Source: Mycobacterium gallinarum
GTDB taxonomy: Bacteria > Actinomycetota > Actinomycetes > Mycobacteriales > Mycobacteriaceae
Direction of reading: 5' to 3'
Length of the DNA stretch: 64,000 bases
NCBI RefSeq assembly: GCF_010726765.1
Contig: NZ_AP022601.1
Location: forward strand, 3,224,001 to 3,288,000
The position numbers were made by a program, and so were the translations under genes. Position 1 is the first letter of the stretch, and every line of letters starts with the position of its first letter. This document shows, one piece after another, positions 16,698 through 24,738 of the stretch. Under the pieces are notes generated by a model. It did no database searches and was not told where the DNA came from. It was given only the letters and a program-made list of their open reading frames with translations.

Positions 16698-17546
16698 CTA
16701 GTCGCTGTTGAAGTACGACAGCAGCCGCAGGATCTCGAGGTACAGCCAGACCAGCGTGACGGTCAGGCCGAGGGCGACGCCCCACGCGGCCTTCTCCGGC
16801 GCACCGGCGCGAATCAGCTGGTCGGCCTGGTCGAAGTCGATCAGGAACATGAAGGCCGCCAGTCCGATGCAGACCAGCGAGAAGATGATCGCCAGTGGAC
16901 CACCGCTGCGCAGGCCAAAGCCCTCGCCGCCGCCGACACCGAAGATCGCGAGCACGAAGTTGAGCAGCGCGATGGCCACCACGCCGAACAGGGCCGCGAC
17001 CATCATTCGCGTGAACTTCGGCGTCACCCGAATGGCGCCGGTCTTGTAGACGACGAGCATGCCGACGAACACACCGACGGTTCCGAAGATCGCCTGCGCG
17101 ATCATTCCGGGGCCACCGGTGGAGACGAGGTTCGCGAACAAGAACGACGCGGCGCCCAGGAAGAGGCCCTCGAGCGCGGCGTAACTCAGCACGATCGCCG
17201 GGTTGTCCTGCTTGCGTCCGAATGTCGCAATCAACACCATCGCCAGACCGCCGAGGGCGCCGACGAGCACGAACGGCATCATCAGCGCGACGTTCTGCGC
17301 CACCAGGAAGTACGACAAGACGCCGACAGCCGTCACCACCGCAAGGGTGATGCCCGTCTTGGTGACGACATCGTCGATGGTCAGCGGCCGGGAGACACCC
17401 GTCTGCCGCTGGTCGGGATACTGCGTCACATATGGATCGGCCTGTACCGCCTGCGCACCGTAGCCTGCGGCTCCGGTACCAAACTGCGCATAGCCACCCT
17501 GCCCCTTGGGCAAGGAACGAAATACCGGGTTGCTGGACTCCCGCAC
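16698..17546 (-). CDS. Bax inhibitor-1/YccA family membrane protein (Rv1072-like)
   Basis: A 282-residue protein with a hydrophilic N-terminus of about 70 residues and seven hydrophobic helices. The ending, W-G-V-A-L-G-L-T-V-T-L-V-W-L-Y-L-E-I-L-R-L-L, matches actinobacterial BI-1 proteins, including the L-Y-L-x-x-L-R-L-L motif. BI-1 homologues such as YetJ are pH-sensitive calcium leak channels; whether this one is cannot be read from sequence. The Tyr/Gln/Gly-rich tail is typical of actinobacterial members. It is a single-gene unit with its own terminator, in the Rv1072 position. Confidence 0.9.
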   Translation of the reverse strand: MRESSNPVFRSLPKGQGGYAQFGTGAAGYGAQAVQADPYVTQYPDQRQTGVSRPLTIDDVVTKTGITLAVVTAVGVLSYFLVAQNVALMMPFVLVGALGGLAMVLIATFGRKQDNPAIVLSYAALEGLFLGAASFLFANLVSTGGPGMIAQAIFGTVGVFVGMLVVYKTGAIRVTPKFTRMMVAALFGVVAIALLNFVLAIFGVGGGEGFGLRSGGPLAIIFSLVCIGLAAFMFLIDFDQADQLIRAGAPEKAAWGVALGLTVTLVWLYLEILRLLSYFNSD

Positions 17547-17688
17547 CGTCGGTTCCTCTCTGATGCTTGGTTCGACTCGTTGACGAACACTCGATCAACG
17601 ACTGACGATCCCGGACGGTTCCCGAAAGAACCTCCCAGGGTCTTCACAGGAAACCCTACCCGGCGAAGCTCCAGGCGGGTTGACGATC

Positions 17689-17694
17689 TAGATT
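17689..17694 (+). promoter_or_regulatory. Candidate leaderless promoter -10 of echA9
   Basis: TAGATT matches TANNNT and ends exactly 7 nt before the GTG start codon at 17702. This spacing places the transcription start on the first base of the start codon, the usual arrangement for mycobacterial leaderless genes. Confidence 0.5.
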
Positions 17695-17701
17695 GCATTC
17701 C

Positions 17702-18751
17702 GTGGACGAAAACGAGGATGTCCTAGTAAAGGTGCGGCAGGGCGTCGGCCTCATCACCCTCAACCGGCCCAAGGCCATCAATTCGCTCACCCATCCGATG
17801 GTCAACGCGATCTCACCCGTGCTGACCGATTGGGCAGCCGACGACAATGTCCAGACCGTCGTCATCGACGGTGCAGGTGAACGTGGCCTGTGCGCGGGCG
17901 GCGACCTCGTCGCGCTCTATCACAGCGCCCGTGCCGAAGGCCCCGACAAAGGCAAGGTCGCCCGAAGCTTCTGGTACGACGAGTACCGCCTCAACGCCCA
18001 GATCGGCCGGTTCCCCAAGCCTTATGTCGCCCTGATGGACGGCATCGTGATGGGCGGTGGTGTCGGCATCGCCGTACACGGCAGCGTCCGCGTCGTCACA
18101 GATACCACCAAGATGGCGATGCCCGAGGTCGGTATCGGCTTCATCCCCGATGTCGGCGGCACGCTCATCCTGTCGCGCGCCCCGGGCCTGCTCGGGCTGC
18201 ACGCCGCCCTCACGGGTGCGACGTTCGGCGCAGGTGACGCGATCGCCATGGGCTTCGCCGACCACTTCGTGCCGCACGATGCGATAGCCGCGTTCAAGGA
18301 AGCCGTCATCGTCGACGGCGTCGACGGCGCCCTCACCGCCTACGCGGCCGAGGCGCCCGCGAGTCAGTTTCTGGCGCAACGGGAATGGATCGACCGGTGC
18401 TATGCCGAGGCGACCCCGCTCGAGATCGTCGCCGCACTACGCGCCGAAGACACCGACCCCGCCACCGAAGCCGCCGACCTGATCGAAGCCAAATCCCCCA
18501 CCTCGGTGTCTGTTGCGCTGGAAGCCGTGCGACGAGCCGCCAAGCTCGACACACTGGAAGACGTGCTGCGCCAGGAATACCGGACCACATGCGGGGCGCT
18601 GCGCAGTCACGATTTCGAAGAGGGCATCCGCGCTCAGGTCATCGACAAGGACCGCAATCCCAAATGGTCGCCCGCCTCGCTGGCGGCCGTCACCCCCGCC
18701 GACGTCGAGTCCTACTTCGCGCCGGCCGATCGCGAACTGGAGTTCTCATGA
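17702..18751 (+). CDS. echA9: Enoyl-CoA hydratase/3-hydroxyisobutyryl-CoA hydrolase family
   Basis: A 349-residue crotonase-fold enzyme. It has [20 protein letters not shown] (oxyanion hole), G-I-V-M-G-G-G-V-G and [13 protein letters not shown]. The last block, with its Glu and Asp, and the C-terminal extension of about 90 residues are typical of 3-hydroxyisobutyryl-CoA hydrolases in valine breakdown rather than of short hydratases. GTG at 17702 is preferred to TTG 17693 because of the leaderless -10. The stop overlaps the echA8 start (ATGA), so the two are translationally coupled. It corresponds to Rv1071c. The acyl-CoA substrate is not proven. Confidence 0.9.
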   Translation: MDENEDVLVKVRQGVGLITLNRPKAINSLTHPMVNAISPVLTDWAADDNVQTVVIDGAGERGLCAGGDLVALYHSARAEGPDKGKVARSFWYDEYRLNAQIGRFPKPYVALMDGIVMGGGVGIAVHGSVRVVTDTTKMAMPEVGIGFIPDVGGTLILSRAPGLLGLHAALTGATFGAGDAIAMGFADHFVPHDAIAAFKEAVIVDGVDGALTAYAAEAPASQFLAQREWIDRCYAEATPLEIVAALRAEDTDPATEAADLIEAKSPTSVSVALEAVRRAAKLDTLEDVLRQEYRTTCGALRSHDFEEGIRAQVIDKDRNPKWSPASLAAVTPADVESYFAPADRELEFS

Positions 18752-19524
18752 GCTACGAGACCATTCTGGTCACGCGTGACGACCGCGTCGGCACCATCAC
18801 GCTGAACCGCCCGAAGGCGCTCAACGCGCTCAACAGCCAGGTGATGAACGAAGTCGTCTCGGCCGCAGCGGAATTCGACAACGATCCGGATATCGGCGCG
18901 ATCATCGTCACCGGCAGCGGCGAGAAGGCCTTCGCCGCCGGCGCCGACATCAAAGAGATGGCCGAACTGTCGTTCGCCGACGTGTTCTCCTCAGACTTCT
19001 TCGCGGCGTGGGGCAAGTTCGCCGCGACGCGGACGCCGACCATCGCCGCGGTCAACGGCTACGCACTGGGCGGCGGTTGCGAGCTCGCGATGATGTGCGA
19101 TCTGCTGATCGCCGCCGACACCGCGAAATTCGGTCAGCCCGAGATCAAGCTCGGCGTGCTCCCCGGTATGGGCGGCTCGCAGCGTTTGACCCGCGCCATC
19201 GGCAAGGCCAAGGCGATGGACCTGATCCTCACCGGGCGCAACATGGACGCCGACGAAGCCGAACGCGCAGGCCTGGTGTCCCGCGTCGTGCCCGCGGACA
19301 CGCTGCTCGACGAGGCCAACAAGGTCGCCAAGGCCATCGCCGGGATGTCGCTGTCAGCGTCGCGGATGGCCAAGGAGGCCGTCAACCGCGCCTTCGAATC
19401 GACGCTGGCCGAGGGACTGCTCTACGAACGCAGGCTCTTCCACTCCGCCTTCGCCACCGACGACCAGACCGAGGGCATGAACGCGTTCACGGAGAAGCGC
19501 CCACCGAACTTCCGCCACCGTTAA
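18748..19524 (+). CDS. echA8: Enoyl-CoA hydratase
   Basis: A 258-residue crotonase with all catalytic parts: A-A-G-A-D-I-K-E-M (oxyanion), G-G-G-C-E-L-A (first catalytic Glu) and F-G-Q-P-E-I-K-L-G (second Glu). It hydrates 2-trans-enoyl-CoA to 3-hydroxyacyl-CoA in beta-oxidation. The length and the P-P-N-F-R-H-R end are those of classical mitochondrial-type hydratases and of Rv1070c. It is translationally coupled to echA9 by a 4-nt overlap. The hydrolase gene 9 bp downstream may be read on the same transcript. Confidence 0.94.
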   Translation: MSYETILVTRDDRVGTITLNRPKALNALNSQVMNEVVSAAAEFDNDPDIGAIIVTGSGEKAFAAGADIKEMAELSFADVFSSDFFAAWGKFAATRTPTIAAVNGYALGGGCELAMMCDLLIAADTAKFGQPEIKLGVLPGMGGSQRLTRAIGKAKAMDLILTGRNMDADEAERAGLVSRVVPADTLLDEANKVAKAIAGMSLSASRMAKEAVNRAFESTLAEGLLYERRLFHSAFATDDQTEGMNAFTEKRPPNFRHR

Positions 19525-19533
19525 TCTGCGTGG

Positions 19534-21234
19534 GTGACAGACACCGCTGAGGCTGTTGAGGACGCGCCGCCGCAGGAGGAGTCGCCCCCCAAGCCGGATT
19601 GGTGGGTCCGCCGTTACACGTTCTTCGGAACGGCACTCGGGCTTGTCTTCATCTGGTTCTCCTTGACGCCCTCGCTGCTGCCGCGCGGGCCCCTATTCCA
19701 AGGCATCGTCAGCGGCGCCGCTGGTGCGATCGGATACGGCCTCGGGGTGTTCGGGGTTTGGCTCGTGCGCTATATGGGATCGAGGGACTCCAGCCCACCG
19801 GCGCCGCGGTGGGCCTGGCTGACACTCGTGGGAGTCGGGGTCATATGCCAGATCCTGATGATCTTCTACTTCCACAGGTGGCAGGACGAGGTCCGCGACC
19901 TCAACGGCGTACCACGCCTGGAGTTCTGGGACTACCCCTGGTGCGCCTTCCTGTCCATCGTGGTGCTCTTCATCTTCGTCGAGATCGGCCAGCTCATCGG
20001 CAGGTTGGTGCGCTTCCTGGTCCGCCAGCTGGAACGCGTTGCGCCGCCACGTGTTTCGGCTGTGGTGGTGGTGGTCCTGCTGCTTGCGCTGAGTATCGCG
20101 CTGCTCAACGGCGTGGTGGTGCGTTTCGGTATGAGCGCCTTGAACAAGACATTCGCCGCGGCCAACGACGAGACCGATCCCGAGTTCGCGGCGCCGACGT
20201 CCCCATTGCGTTCAGGCGGTCCCGGCTCGGCGATGTCATGGGAATCGTTGGGCCACCAGGGGCGGGTGTTCGTCTCGGCAGGACCGACCGTCGACGACCT
20301 CACCGAGTTCAACGGCCGGCCCGCCATCGAACCGATCCGCGCCTATGCCGGACTGCATTCGGCGGACGGCATCAAGGCGACGGCGGCGCTGGCCGCCCAG
20401 GAGTTGCAGCGCAAGGGCGGGCTCGATCGTGCGGTGGTCGCCGTCGCGACGACGACCGGTACCGGCTGGATCAATGAGGCCGAGGCCTCGGCGCTCGAGT
20501 ACATGTACAACGGCGACACGGCGATCGTGTCCATGCAGTACTCGTTCCTGCCGAGCTGGCTGTCGTTCCTCGTCGACAAGGAGAACGCCCGACAGGCGGG
20601 GCAGGCGCTGTTCGAGGCGGTCGACGCGCTGATCCGCGAGATGCCGGAGGCTCAGCGGCCACGGCTGGTGGTGTTCGGTGAGAGCCTTGGCTCGTTCGGC
20701 GGCGAGGCACCGTTCCTGGCGCTGAACAATCTCATCGCCCGCACCGACGGTGCGCTGTTCTCCGGCCCGACGTTCAACAACACCATCTGGACTCAACTCA
20801 CCCGTGATCGCGACGCGGGCTCGCCGGAGTGGCTGCCCACCTTCGACAGGGGCGAGAACGTCCGCTTCGCCGCGCGCTCGGACAATCTGAACCGGCCGGA
20901 AGGGGCCGAGTGGGGCAATCCCCGCGTGGTGTACCTCCAGCACGCGTCGGACCCGATCGCCTGGTGGAATCCGGATCTGTTGTTCGCCGAACCGGATTGG
21001 CTCAAAGAACCGCGCGGCTATGACGTGTCGGGGCGCATGCAGTGGATACCGATCGTCACCTTCCTACAGGTTTCCGCGGATATGGCGGTGGCCGTCGACG
21101 TGCCCGACGGTCACGGCCACGTCTACGTCAAGGACGTCGCCAACGCCTGGGCGGCGATCCTGGAGCCGCCGGGCTGGACGCCGCAAAAGACGGAGAAGCT
21201 GCGCCCGCTACTGTCCAACGACGAAAACGCTTAG
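19534..21234 (+). CDS. Membrane-bound alpha/beta hydrolase (Rv1069c-like, Abhydrolase_9)
   Basis: A 566-residue protein. The N-terminal half (about 25-225) has four or more membrane segments, including S-L-L-P-R-G-P-L-F-Q-G and H-R-W-Q-D-E-V-R. The C-terminal catalytic domain has the nucleophile elbow F-G-E-S-L-G-S-F-G near 391 and ends in P-D-G-H-G-H-V-Y, which holds the candidate histidine. This pairing of membrane N-terminal domain and hydrolase domain is characteristic of mycobacterial Rv1069c-type proteins, probably a lipid or ester hydrolase facing the membrane. GTG at 19534 lies 9 bp after echA8. The last 4 bases overlap the convergent rhodanese gene. Confidence 0.85.
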   Translation: MTDTAEAVEDAPPQEESPPKPDWWVRRYTFFGTALGLVFIWFSLTPSLLPRGPLFQGIVSGAAGAIGYGLGVFGVWLVRYMGSRDSSPPAPRWAWLTLVGVGVICQILMIFYFHRWQDEVRDLNGVPRLEFWDYPWCAFLSIVVLFIFVEIGQLIGRLVRFLVRQLERVAPPRVSAVVVVVLLLALSIALLNGVVVRFGMSALNKTFAAANDETDPEFAAPTSPLRSGGPGSAMSWESLGHQGRVFVSAGPTVDDLTEFNGRPAIEPIRAYAGLHSADGIKATAALAAQELQRKGGLDRAVVAVATTTGTGWINEAEASALEYMYNGDTAIVSMQYSFLPSWLSFLVDKENARQAGQALFEAVDALIREMPEAQRPRLVVFGESLGSFGGEAPFLALNNLIARTDGALFSGPTFNNTIWTQLTRDRDAGSPEWLPTFDRGENVRFAARSDNLNRPEGAEWGNPRVVYLQHASDPIAWWNPDLLFAEPDWLKEPRGYDVSGRMQWIPIVTFLQVSADMAVAVDVPDGHGHVYVKDVANAWAAILEPPGWTPQKTEKLRPLLSNDENA

Positions 21235-21617
21235 ACGAGAACGCCTTCGGCCTTCAGCGCGTGGTAGCCACCGATGACGTCGGTGGAGCGGTGCAACCCC
21301 AGGTCGAGCAGGGCTGCAGCGGCCAGGCTGGACGTGTAGCCCTCCGAGCACAGCACCACCCATTCGACGTCGTCGTCCACGGCCTGCGCAAGACGGGCGT
21401 CACTGGTGGGGTCGCAACGCCATTCGAGCACGTTGCGTTCGACGACCAACGCCGCCGGAACGTCGCCCTCGCGGTCGCGCTGGGCCTGAGGCCGGATGTC
21501 GACCAGCACCGCGCCACGGGCCAGCGCCGCGGGCACGTCCTGCGCGCTCATCCTGGTCAGCCTGCTGCGGGCGTCGTCGAGAATGCGGTCGATGCGGCTA
21601 CCCAACGTCGCTGTCAT
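21231..21617 (-). CDS. Rhodanese-domain protein
   Basis: A 128-residue single-domain rhodanese. It has V-L-V-D-I-R-P early in the fold and the active loop C-S-E-G-Y-T-S, where Cys would carry the persulfide. It is linked by an overlap of 4 nt to the cysteine dioxygenase gene upstream, so the two are co-expressed. Sulfite or persulfide handling downstream of cysteine oxidation is a reasonable inference. It corresponds to Rv1066 in my memory of the M. tuberculosis map, where PE_PGRS genes lie next to it; here its end overlaps the Rv1069c-like gene directly. Confidence 0.86.
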   Translation of the reverse strand: MTATLGSRIDRILDDARSRLTRMSAQDVPAALARGAVLVDIRPQAQRDREGDVPAALVVERNVLEWRCDPTSDARLAQAVDDDVEWVVLCSEGYTSSLAAAALLDLGLHRSTDVIGGYHALKAEGVLV

Positions 21618-22150
21618 CCTTCCGGCTCATCCGTGAGTTCGGTGCGCTTGCGGCGCAGCGTATTCCGGTGCGTGACCTCGTAGTACGACATCGCGGTCAA
21701 CGGTGGCGAGTATGCGTGCACACTCAGCGTCGGCGCCACCCGAGCGGCGGGCGCAACCGGTGCGGCGGTGTGGCGATCGGGCGTCCACACCACGTCGTGA
21801 ACCCAGCCCAGCGGAAACGCAGCCTGATCCCCCGCGTTCAGCCGCCGGCGCTTGAATACCCGACCGTCCCAGCGACTTTCCTTCAGCGCGCCGGACACCA
21901 CGGTCAGCGCTCCGAGCGAGCCGCCGTGGTCATGCAGCTCGGTCGAGCGGTCCGGGACCCAGCTGATCAACCAGACGTCGAGTTCTTCGTCGCCGTGCAG
22001 CCGCGTGAACCAGCGGTCGTTCGCCGGCAGGCCGCCGGCTGGCAACAGATCGTCGTAGCGGCCGGACAGCACGTCGTCGGCGTACCGGTCAGTGGCGTAC
22101 AGCAGATCGGGTGGGCGCAGCCGAGTGGGCAGCGACAAGGTGGAAACCAT
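21614..22150 (-). CDS. Cysteine dioxygenase type I (cupin)
   Basis: A 178-residue cupin. The first cupin motif reads L-H73-D-H75-G-G-S-L-G-A and the second supplies His118 in P-L-G-W-V-H-D, giving the 3-His iron site of thiol dioxygenases (two in motif 1, one in motif 2). The enzyme oxidises cysteine to cysteine sulfinate with O2. Actinobacterial members use Gly instead of the Cys of the mammalian Cys-Tyr crosslink, consistent with G76-G77 here. ATG at 22150 has GGAG 6 nt upstream. It is the first large gene of the operon, followed by a rhodanese, and is preceded by a Cys-rich leader peptide ending 45 nt upstream. 3-Mercaptopropionate as substrate cannot be excluded. Confidence 0.88.
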   Translation of the reverse strand: MVSTLSLPTRLRPPDLLYATDRYADDVLSGRYDDLLPAGGLPANDRWFTRLHGDEELDVWLISWVPDRSTELHDHGGSLGALTVVSGALKESRWDGRVFKRRRLNAGDQAAFPLGWVHDVVWTPDRHTAAPVAPAARVAPTLSVHAYSPPLTAMSYYEVTHRNTLRRKRTELTDEPEG

Positions 22151-22195
22151 GAAGACTCCAGCAATGACGAACGGAAAGGGATCGGGGCACGCGCG

Positions 22196-22243
22196 TCAGG
22201 CGCAACAGTCCCCGTCGCACATCAGCAGGTATCCGGTCGTCAC
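22196..22243 (-). CDS. Short cysteine-codon leader peptide upstream of cysteine dioxygenase
   Basis: On the minus strand, GTG at 22243 opens a 15-codon frame whose last codons read M-C-D-G-D-C-C-A before TGA; an internal ATG at 22222 would give just those eight residues, three of them Cys. It ends 45 nt before the cysteine dioxygenase start. Mycobacteria are known to use leaderless short ORFs with consecutive Cys codons as cysteine-responsive attenuators of downstream genes (published for M. smegmatis). The position upstream of a cysteine-degrading operon fits that mechanism well. A TTGACA lies at 22264-22259, but no convincing -10 is seen, so whether translation starts at GTG or ATG is open. 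Confidence 0.55.
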   Translation of the reverse strand: MTTGYLLMCDGDCCA

Positions 22244-22293
22244 AGGGGCAGTCTGGCATGTCAAACCGATCCTGACGGCTGCGCTGAAGCCCT

Positions 22294-22309
22294 GTGGCGT
22301 TAACGCCAC
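22294..22309. promoter_or_regulatory. Perfect 16-bp palindrome upstream of the cysteine dioxygenase leader
   Basis: GTGGCGTTAACGCCAC is a perfect inverted repeat with no spacer, 51 bp upstream of the leader GTG and 30 bp upstream of a TTGACA on the minus strand. It is 112 bp from the plus-strand lpqV start. A dimeric regulator site for the cysteine dioxygenase operon is the likeliest reading. Confidence 0.5.
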
Positions 22310-22408
22310 GGTCAACAACCTGGTCAGGCGGCCACGTGCACGGCGGCCCGCAAGATTCACGGTGATCCGAAGTAGACGGGTGCCGATCGCGGCGACGCGG
22401 CCATTGCA

Positions 22409-22414
22409 TACATT
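22409..22414 (+). promoter_or_regulatory. Candidate leaderless promoter -10 of lpqV
   Basis: TACATT (TANNNT) ends 6 nt before ATG 22421, so a transcript would begin at the start codon. No Shine-Dalgarno sequence is present between them. Confidence 0.5.
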
Positions 22415-22420
22415 GGCCGT

Positions 22421-22867
22421 ATGCGCAGGCATTTCCGTTGGGCCGCCCACGCGGTGGCACTCGTGGTCGTCGGCACCGCAATAGCCACCGGGTGCTCGTC
22501 CGGAGATGACGGTGAACCGGTCACCTCGACGCCGGAGACGACGTCCGCCACGGAACCCTCCGACACGCCCACCGCAGCACCCGGCGATGTCGCGGTCTCC
22601 CCCGGCGGCGTCACGACCGCCGTCGGGGCGCCTGCGGACTCCACCGAAGACGAGTACTTCAAGGCGTGCCAGGCGGCGCGCGACTGGATGGGCAAGCAGG
22701 GCGGTGACCCCAAGTCGCAACTCGAGCCCTATCTGAAGAGCGTGCAAAGTGCCGACGCCGCTCCCGGACCGGGAACGTTCGGCACGCCGTGGTCTGCGCT
22801 CCCACCGGAGCGGCAGGCCGCGGTGATCGTGGCTGCCCAGGCCGCCGCGGACGCCCTGTGCGGATAA
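22421..22867 (+). CDS. lpqV: Lipoprotein LpqV
   Basis: A 148-residue lipoprotein. The signal peptide (M-R-R-H..., hydrophobic core 9-22) ends in the lipobox A-T-G-C25. A Thr/Ser/Pro/Ala-rich linker (28-75) precedes a small domain of about 70 residues with A-C-Q-A-A-R-D-W-M and L-P-P-E-R-Q-A-A-V-I-V-A-A-Q-A-A-A-D-A-L-C-G, giving a Cys pair. This matches Rv1064c (LpqV). It is probably on the outer face of the plasma membrane. Function is unknown. The patatin gene follows by 15 bp. Confidence 0.85.
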   Translation: MRRHFRWAAHAVALVVVGTAIATGCSSGDDGEPVTSTPETTSATEPSDTPTAAPGDVAVSPGGVTTAVGAPADSTEDEYFKACQAARDWMGKQGGDPKSQLEPYLKSVQSADAAPGPGTFGTPWSALPPERQAAVIVAAQAAADALCG

Positions 22868-22882
22868 GCGCAGAATGACCTC

Positions 22883-23833
22883 ATGGCCGGCAAGCGAGTG
22901 GCCCTCGCCCTCGGCAGCGGAGGAGCGCGCGGTTACGCCCACATCGGGGTGATCGACGAGCTGCAAGATCGTGGCTTCGAGATCGTCGGCATCGCGGGGT
23001 CGTCGATGGGCGCCCTCGTGGGTGGGCTGCAGGCCGCCGGCAAGCTCGACGATTTCGCCGAATGGGCCAGGGCGCTCACCCAGCGGGCGATCCTGCGCCT
23101 ACTCGATCCGAAGATCACCGCCGCGGGGGTCCTGCGTGCCGAGAAGATTCTCGACGCGGTCCGCGACATCCTCGGTGAAGTGACGATCGAAGAGCTGCCG
23201 ATCCCGTACACAGCGGTCAGCACCGATCTGCTGACGGGAAAATCGGTATGGCTGCAACGCGGGCCCGTCGACGCCGCGATCCGGGCGTCGATCGCCATTC
23301 CGGGAGTGATCGTGCCGCACGTGCTCGACGGCCGGCTGCTGGCCGACGGCGGCATCCTCGATCCGCTGCCCATGGCGCCGATATCGGCCGTCAACGCCGA
23401 CCTGACGATTGCGGTGAGCCTGGCCGGCAGCGAGGCGGGCGGCGACGAGCCCGAGGGCGACGGGCCAAGGGCGACTACGGAATGGCTGGGCCGGATGTGG
23501 CGGAGCACGACGGCGCTGTTCGACACCGGCCAATCCGAAGAGAGCGAGAACAAACTCGTCGACACCGCCAAAGAGGTGGGCGCAAGAGAGGTATCGGTGC
23601 CACGGCTCGGCAGCTTTGAGGTGATGAACCGGACGATCGACATCGCGCAGGCCGCACTGGCCCGCCACACGTTGGCGGCCTATCCCCCCGACGTGTTGAT
23701 CGAGGTGCCGCGAACCGCATGCCGCAGCCTGGAATTCCACCGTGCCGCAGAAGTCATCGACATCGGCCGCGCACTCACCGCCGCTGTGCTCGATGGGCTG
23801 GAGAAACCCGAAACCGTTTCCGCCGAGGCCTGA
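22883..23833 (+). CDS. Patatin-like phospholipase (Rv1063c-like)
   Basis: A 316-residue patatin. It has the oxyanion G-S-G-G-A-R-G (11-17), the nucleophile elbow G-S-S41-M-G, and the acid of the Ser/Asp dyad in L-A-D-G-G-I-L-D-P-L. This is the RssA/NTE-type subfamily (G-Y-A-H-I-G-V) and is likely a lysophospholipase or acyl hydrolase of membrane lipids. ATG at 22883 lies 15 bp after lpqV, so it is likely co-transcribed with it. It is convergent with a second, distantly related patatin whose stop lies 1 bp away. Confidence 0.9.
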   Translation: MAGKRVALALGSGGARGYAHIGVIDELQDRGFEIVGIAGSSMGALVGGLQAAGKLDDFAEWARALTQRAILRLLDPKITAAGVLRAEKILDAVRDILGEVTIEELPIPYTAVSTDLLTGKSVWLQRGPVDAAIRASIAIPGVIVPHVLDGRLLADGGILDPLPMAPISAVNADLTIAVSLAGSEAGGDEPEGDGPRATTEWLGRMWRSTTALFDTGQSEESENKLVDTAKEVGAREVSVPRLGSFEVMNRTIDIAQAALARHTLAAYPPDVLIEVPRTACRSLEFHRAAEVIDIGRALTAAVLDGLEKPETVSAEA

Positions 23834-23834
23834 T

Positions 23835-24686
23835 TCAGCGGTGCAGGAAGGCCGCGACCTCGGCCGCCACCCGCCTGCCCTGCTCACGTCCCGCCACCGC
23901 GGACGGTGCGCGACAGGCCGGATCCAACGGATTGGGACCGAAGGCTGTCAGCGACTCGTCGTCGGCGAACACCGCGAACACCGCGCCGGAGAAGTCGTCG
24001 ACCTCCTCGACCGCTCCGGTGCCGAACGGTGATGGGGACGTCCGGCCCTGTGGCAGTAGCGCCACCACGACATCGCAGTCGGCGGCGAGTTCGAGATTGA
24101 CGGTGCTGCCGACCCCGCCGTCCATGAATCGTCTACCGCCGATCGTGACGGGCGGCCAGACGCCAGGCACCGCACAGCTGGCGGCCACAGCGTCGACCAG
24201 ATTCACCCCGGAGTTGCGATCGAGGGTCACCAATTCACCTGTGGCGGTGTCGATTGCGCTGATACGCAGTGTTTGTTCCGGCCATTCGTGCTCGGGTAAC
24301 CGGTGTTCGATCACCTGACGCCGGACGATCTCCGGCACGGTCTTCGTCGACAGGGCGACGCTGCCGATCCTCTGCAGCTTCTCCTCTTTGGAGCCGGGTT
24401 GCGTCACTGCCGCAAGGAACAGTTCGGTGATCTCCTCGATGCCGACGTCGGGGTTGCGCTCGGTCGTCGACGTCTCCAGTTGCCGCTCGAACAGCGCGTC
24501 GAGACCGAGGCCACTGATGAGCTGGGCGGCCACCGTCGACCCCGCTGACGTGCCGACCAACACGTCGCTGTTGAGCAGGGCCTCGGCCGTCTCCGGCGCT
24601 TCGTCGGCGATGCCGCGCAGGACGCCCGTCTCCCACGCGATTCCCGCCAGACCGCCACCTGCCAGCACCAGTGCCCGTTTCGTCAC
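23835..24686 (-). CDS. Patatin-like phospholipase (Rv1062-like)
   Basis: A 283-residue patatin from GTG 24686; an in-frame TTG at 24713 would add nine residues. Motifs are A-G-G-G-L-A-G-I-A-W (oxyanion), V-G-T-S-A-G-S-T (nucleophile Ser) and M-D-G-G-V-G-S-T (Asp). The sequence differs strongly from the convergent patatin, so this is not a recent duplication. It is a cytosolic or peripheral hydrolase of unknown lipid substrate. A short shared region separates it from the divergent acid phosphatase. Confidence 0.88.
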   Translation of the reverse strand: MTKRALVLAGGGLAGIAWETGVLRGIADEAPETAEALLNSDVLVGTSAGSTVAAQLISGLGLDALFERQLETSTTERNPDVGIEEITELFLAAVTQPGSKEEKLQRIGSVALSTKTVPEIVRRQVIEHRLPEHEWPEQTLRISAIDTATGELVTLDRNSGVNLVDAVAASCAVPGVWPPVTIGGRRFMDGGVGSTVNLELAADCDVVVALLPQGRTSPSPFGTGAVEEVDDFSGAVFAVFADDESLTAFGPNPLDPACRAPSAVAGREQGRRVAAEVAAFLHR

Positions 24687-24726
24687 GGGAACCGAGTCTG
24701 CCAGGCTGCCCAAAAGGTGCGGCGGC

Positions 24727-24732
24727 TAAGGT
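24727..24732 (+). promoter_or_regulatory. Candidate leaderless promoter -10 of the acid phosphatase gene
   Basis: TAAGGT (TANNNT) ends 6 nt before ATG 24739, predicting a transcript that begins at the start codon. Confidence 0.45.
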
Positions 24733-24738
24733 CTGGCC

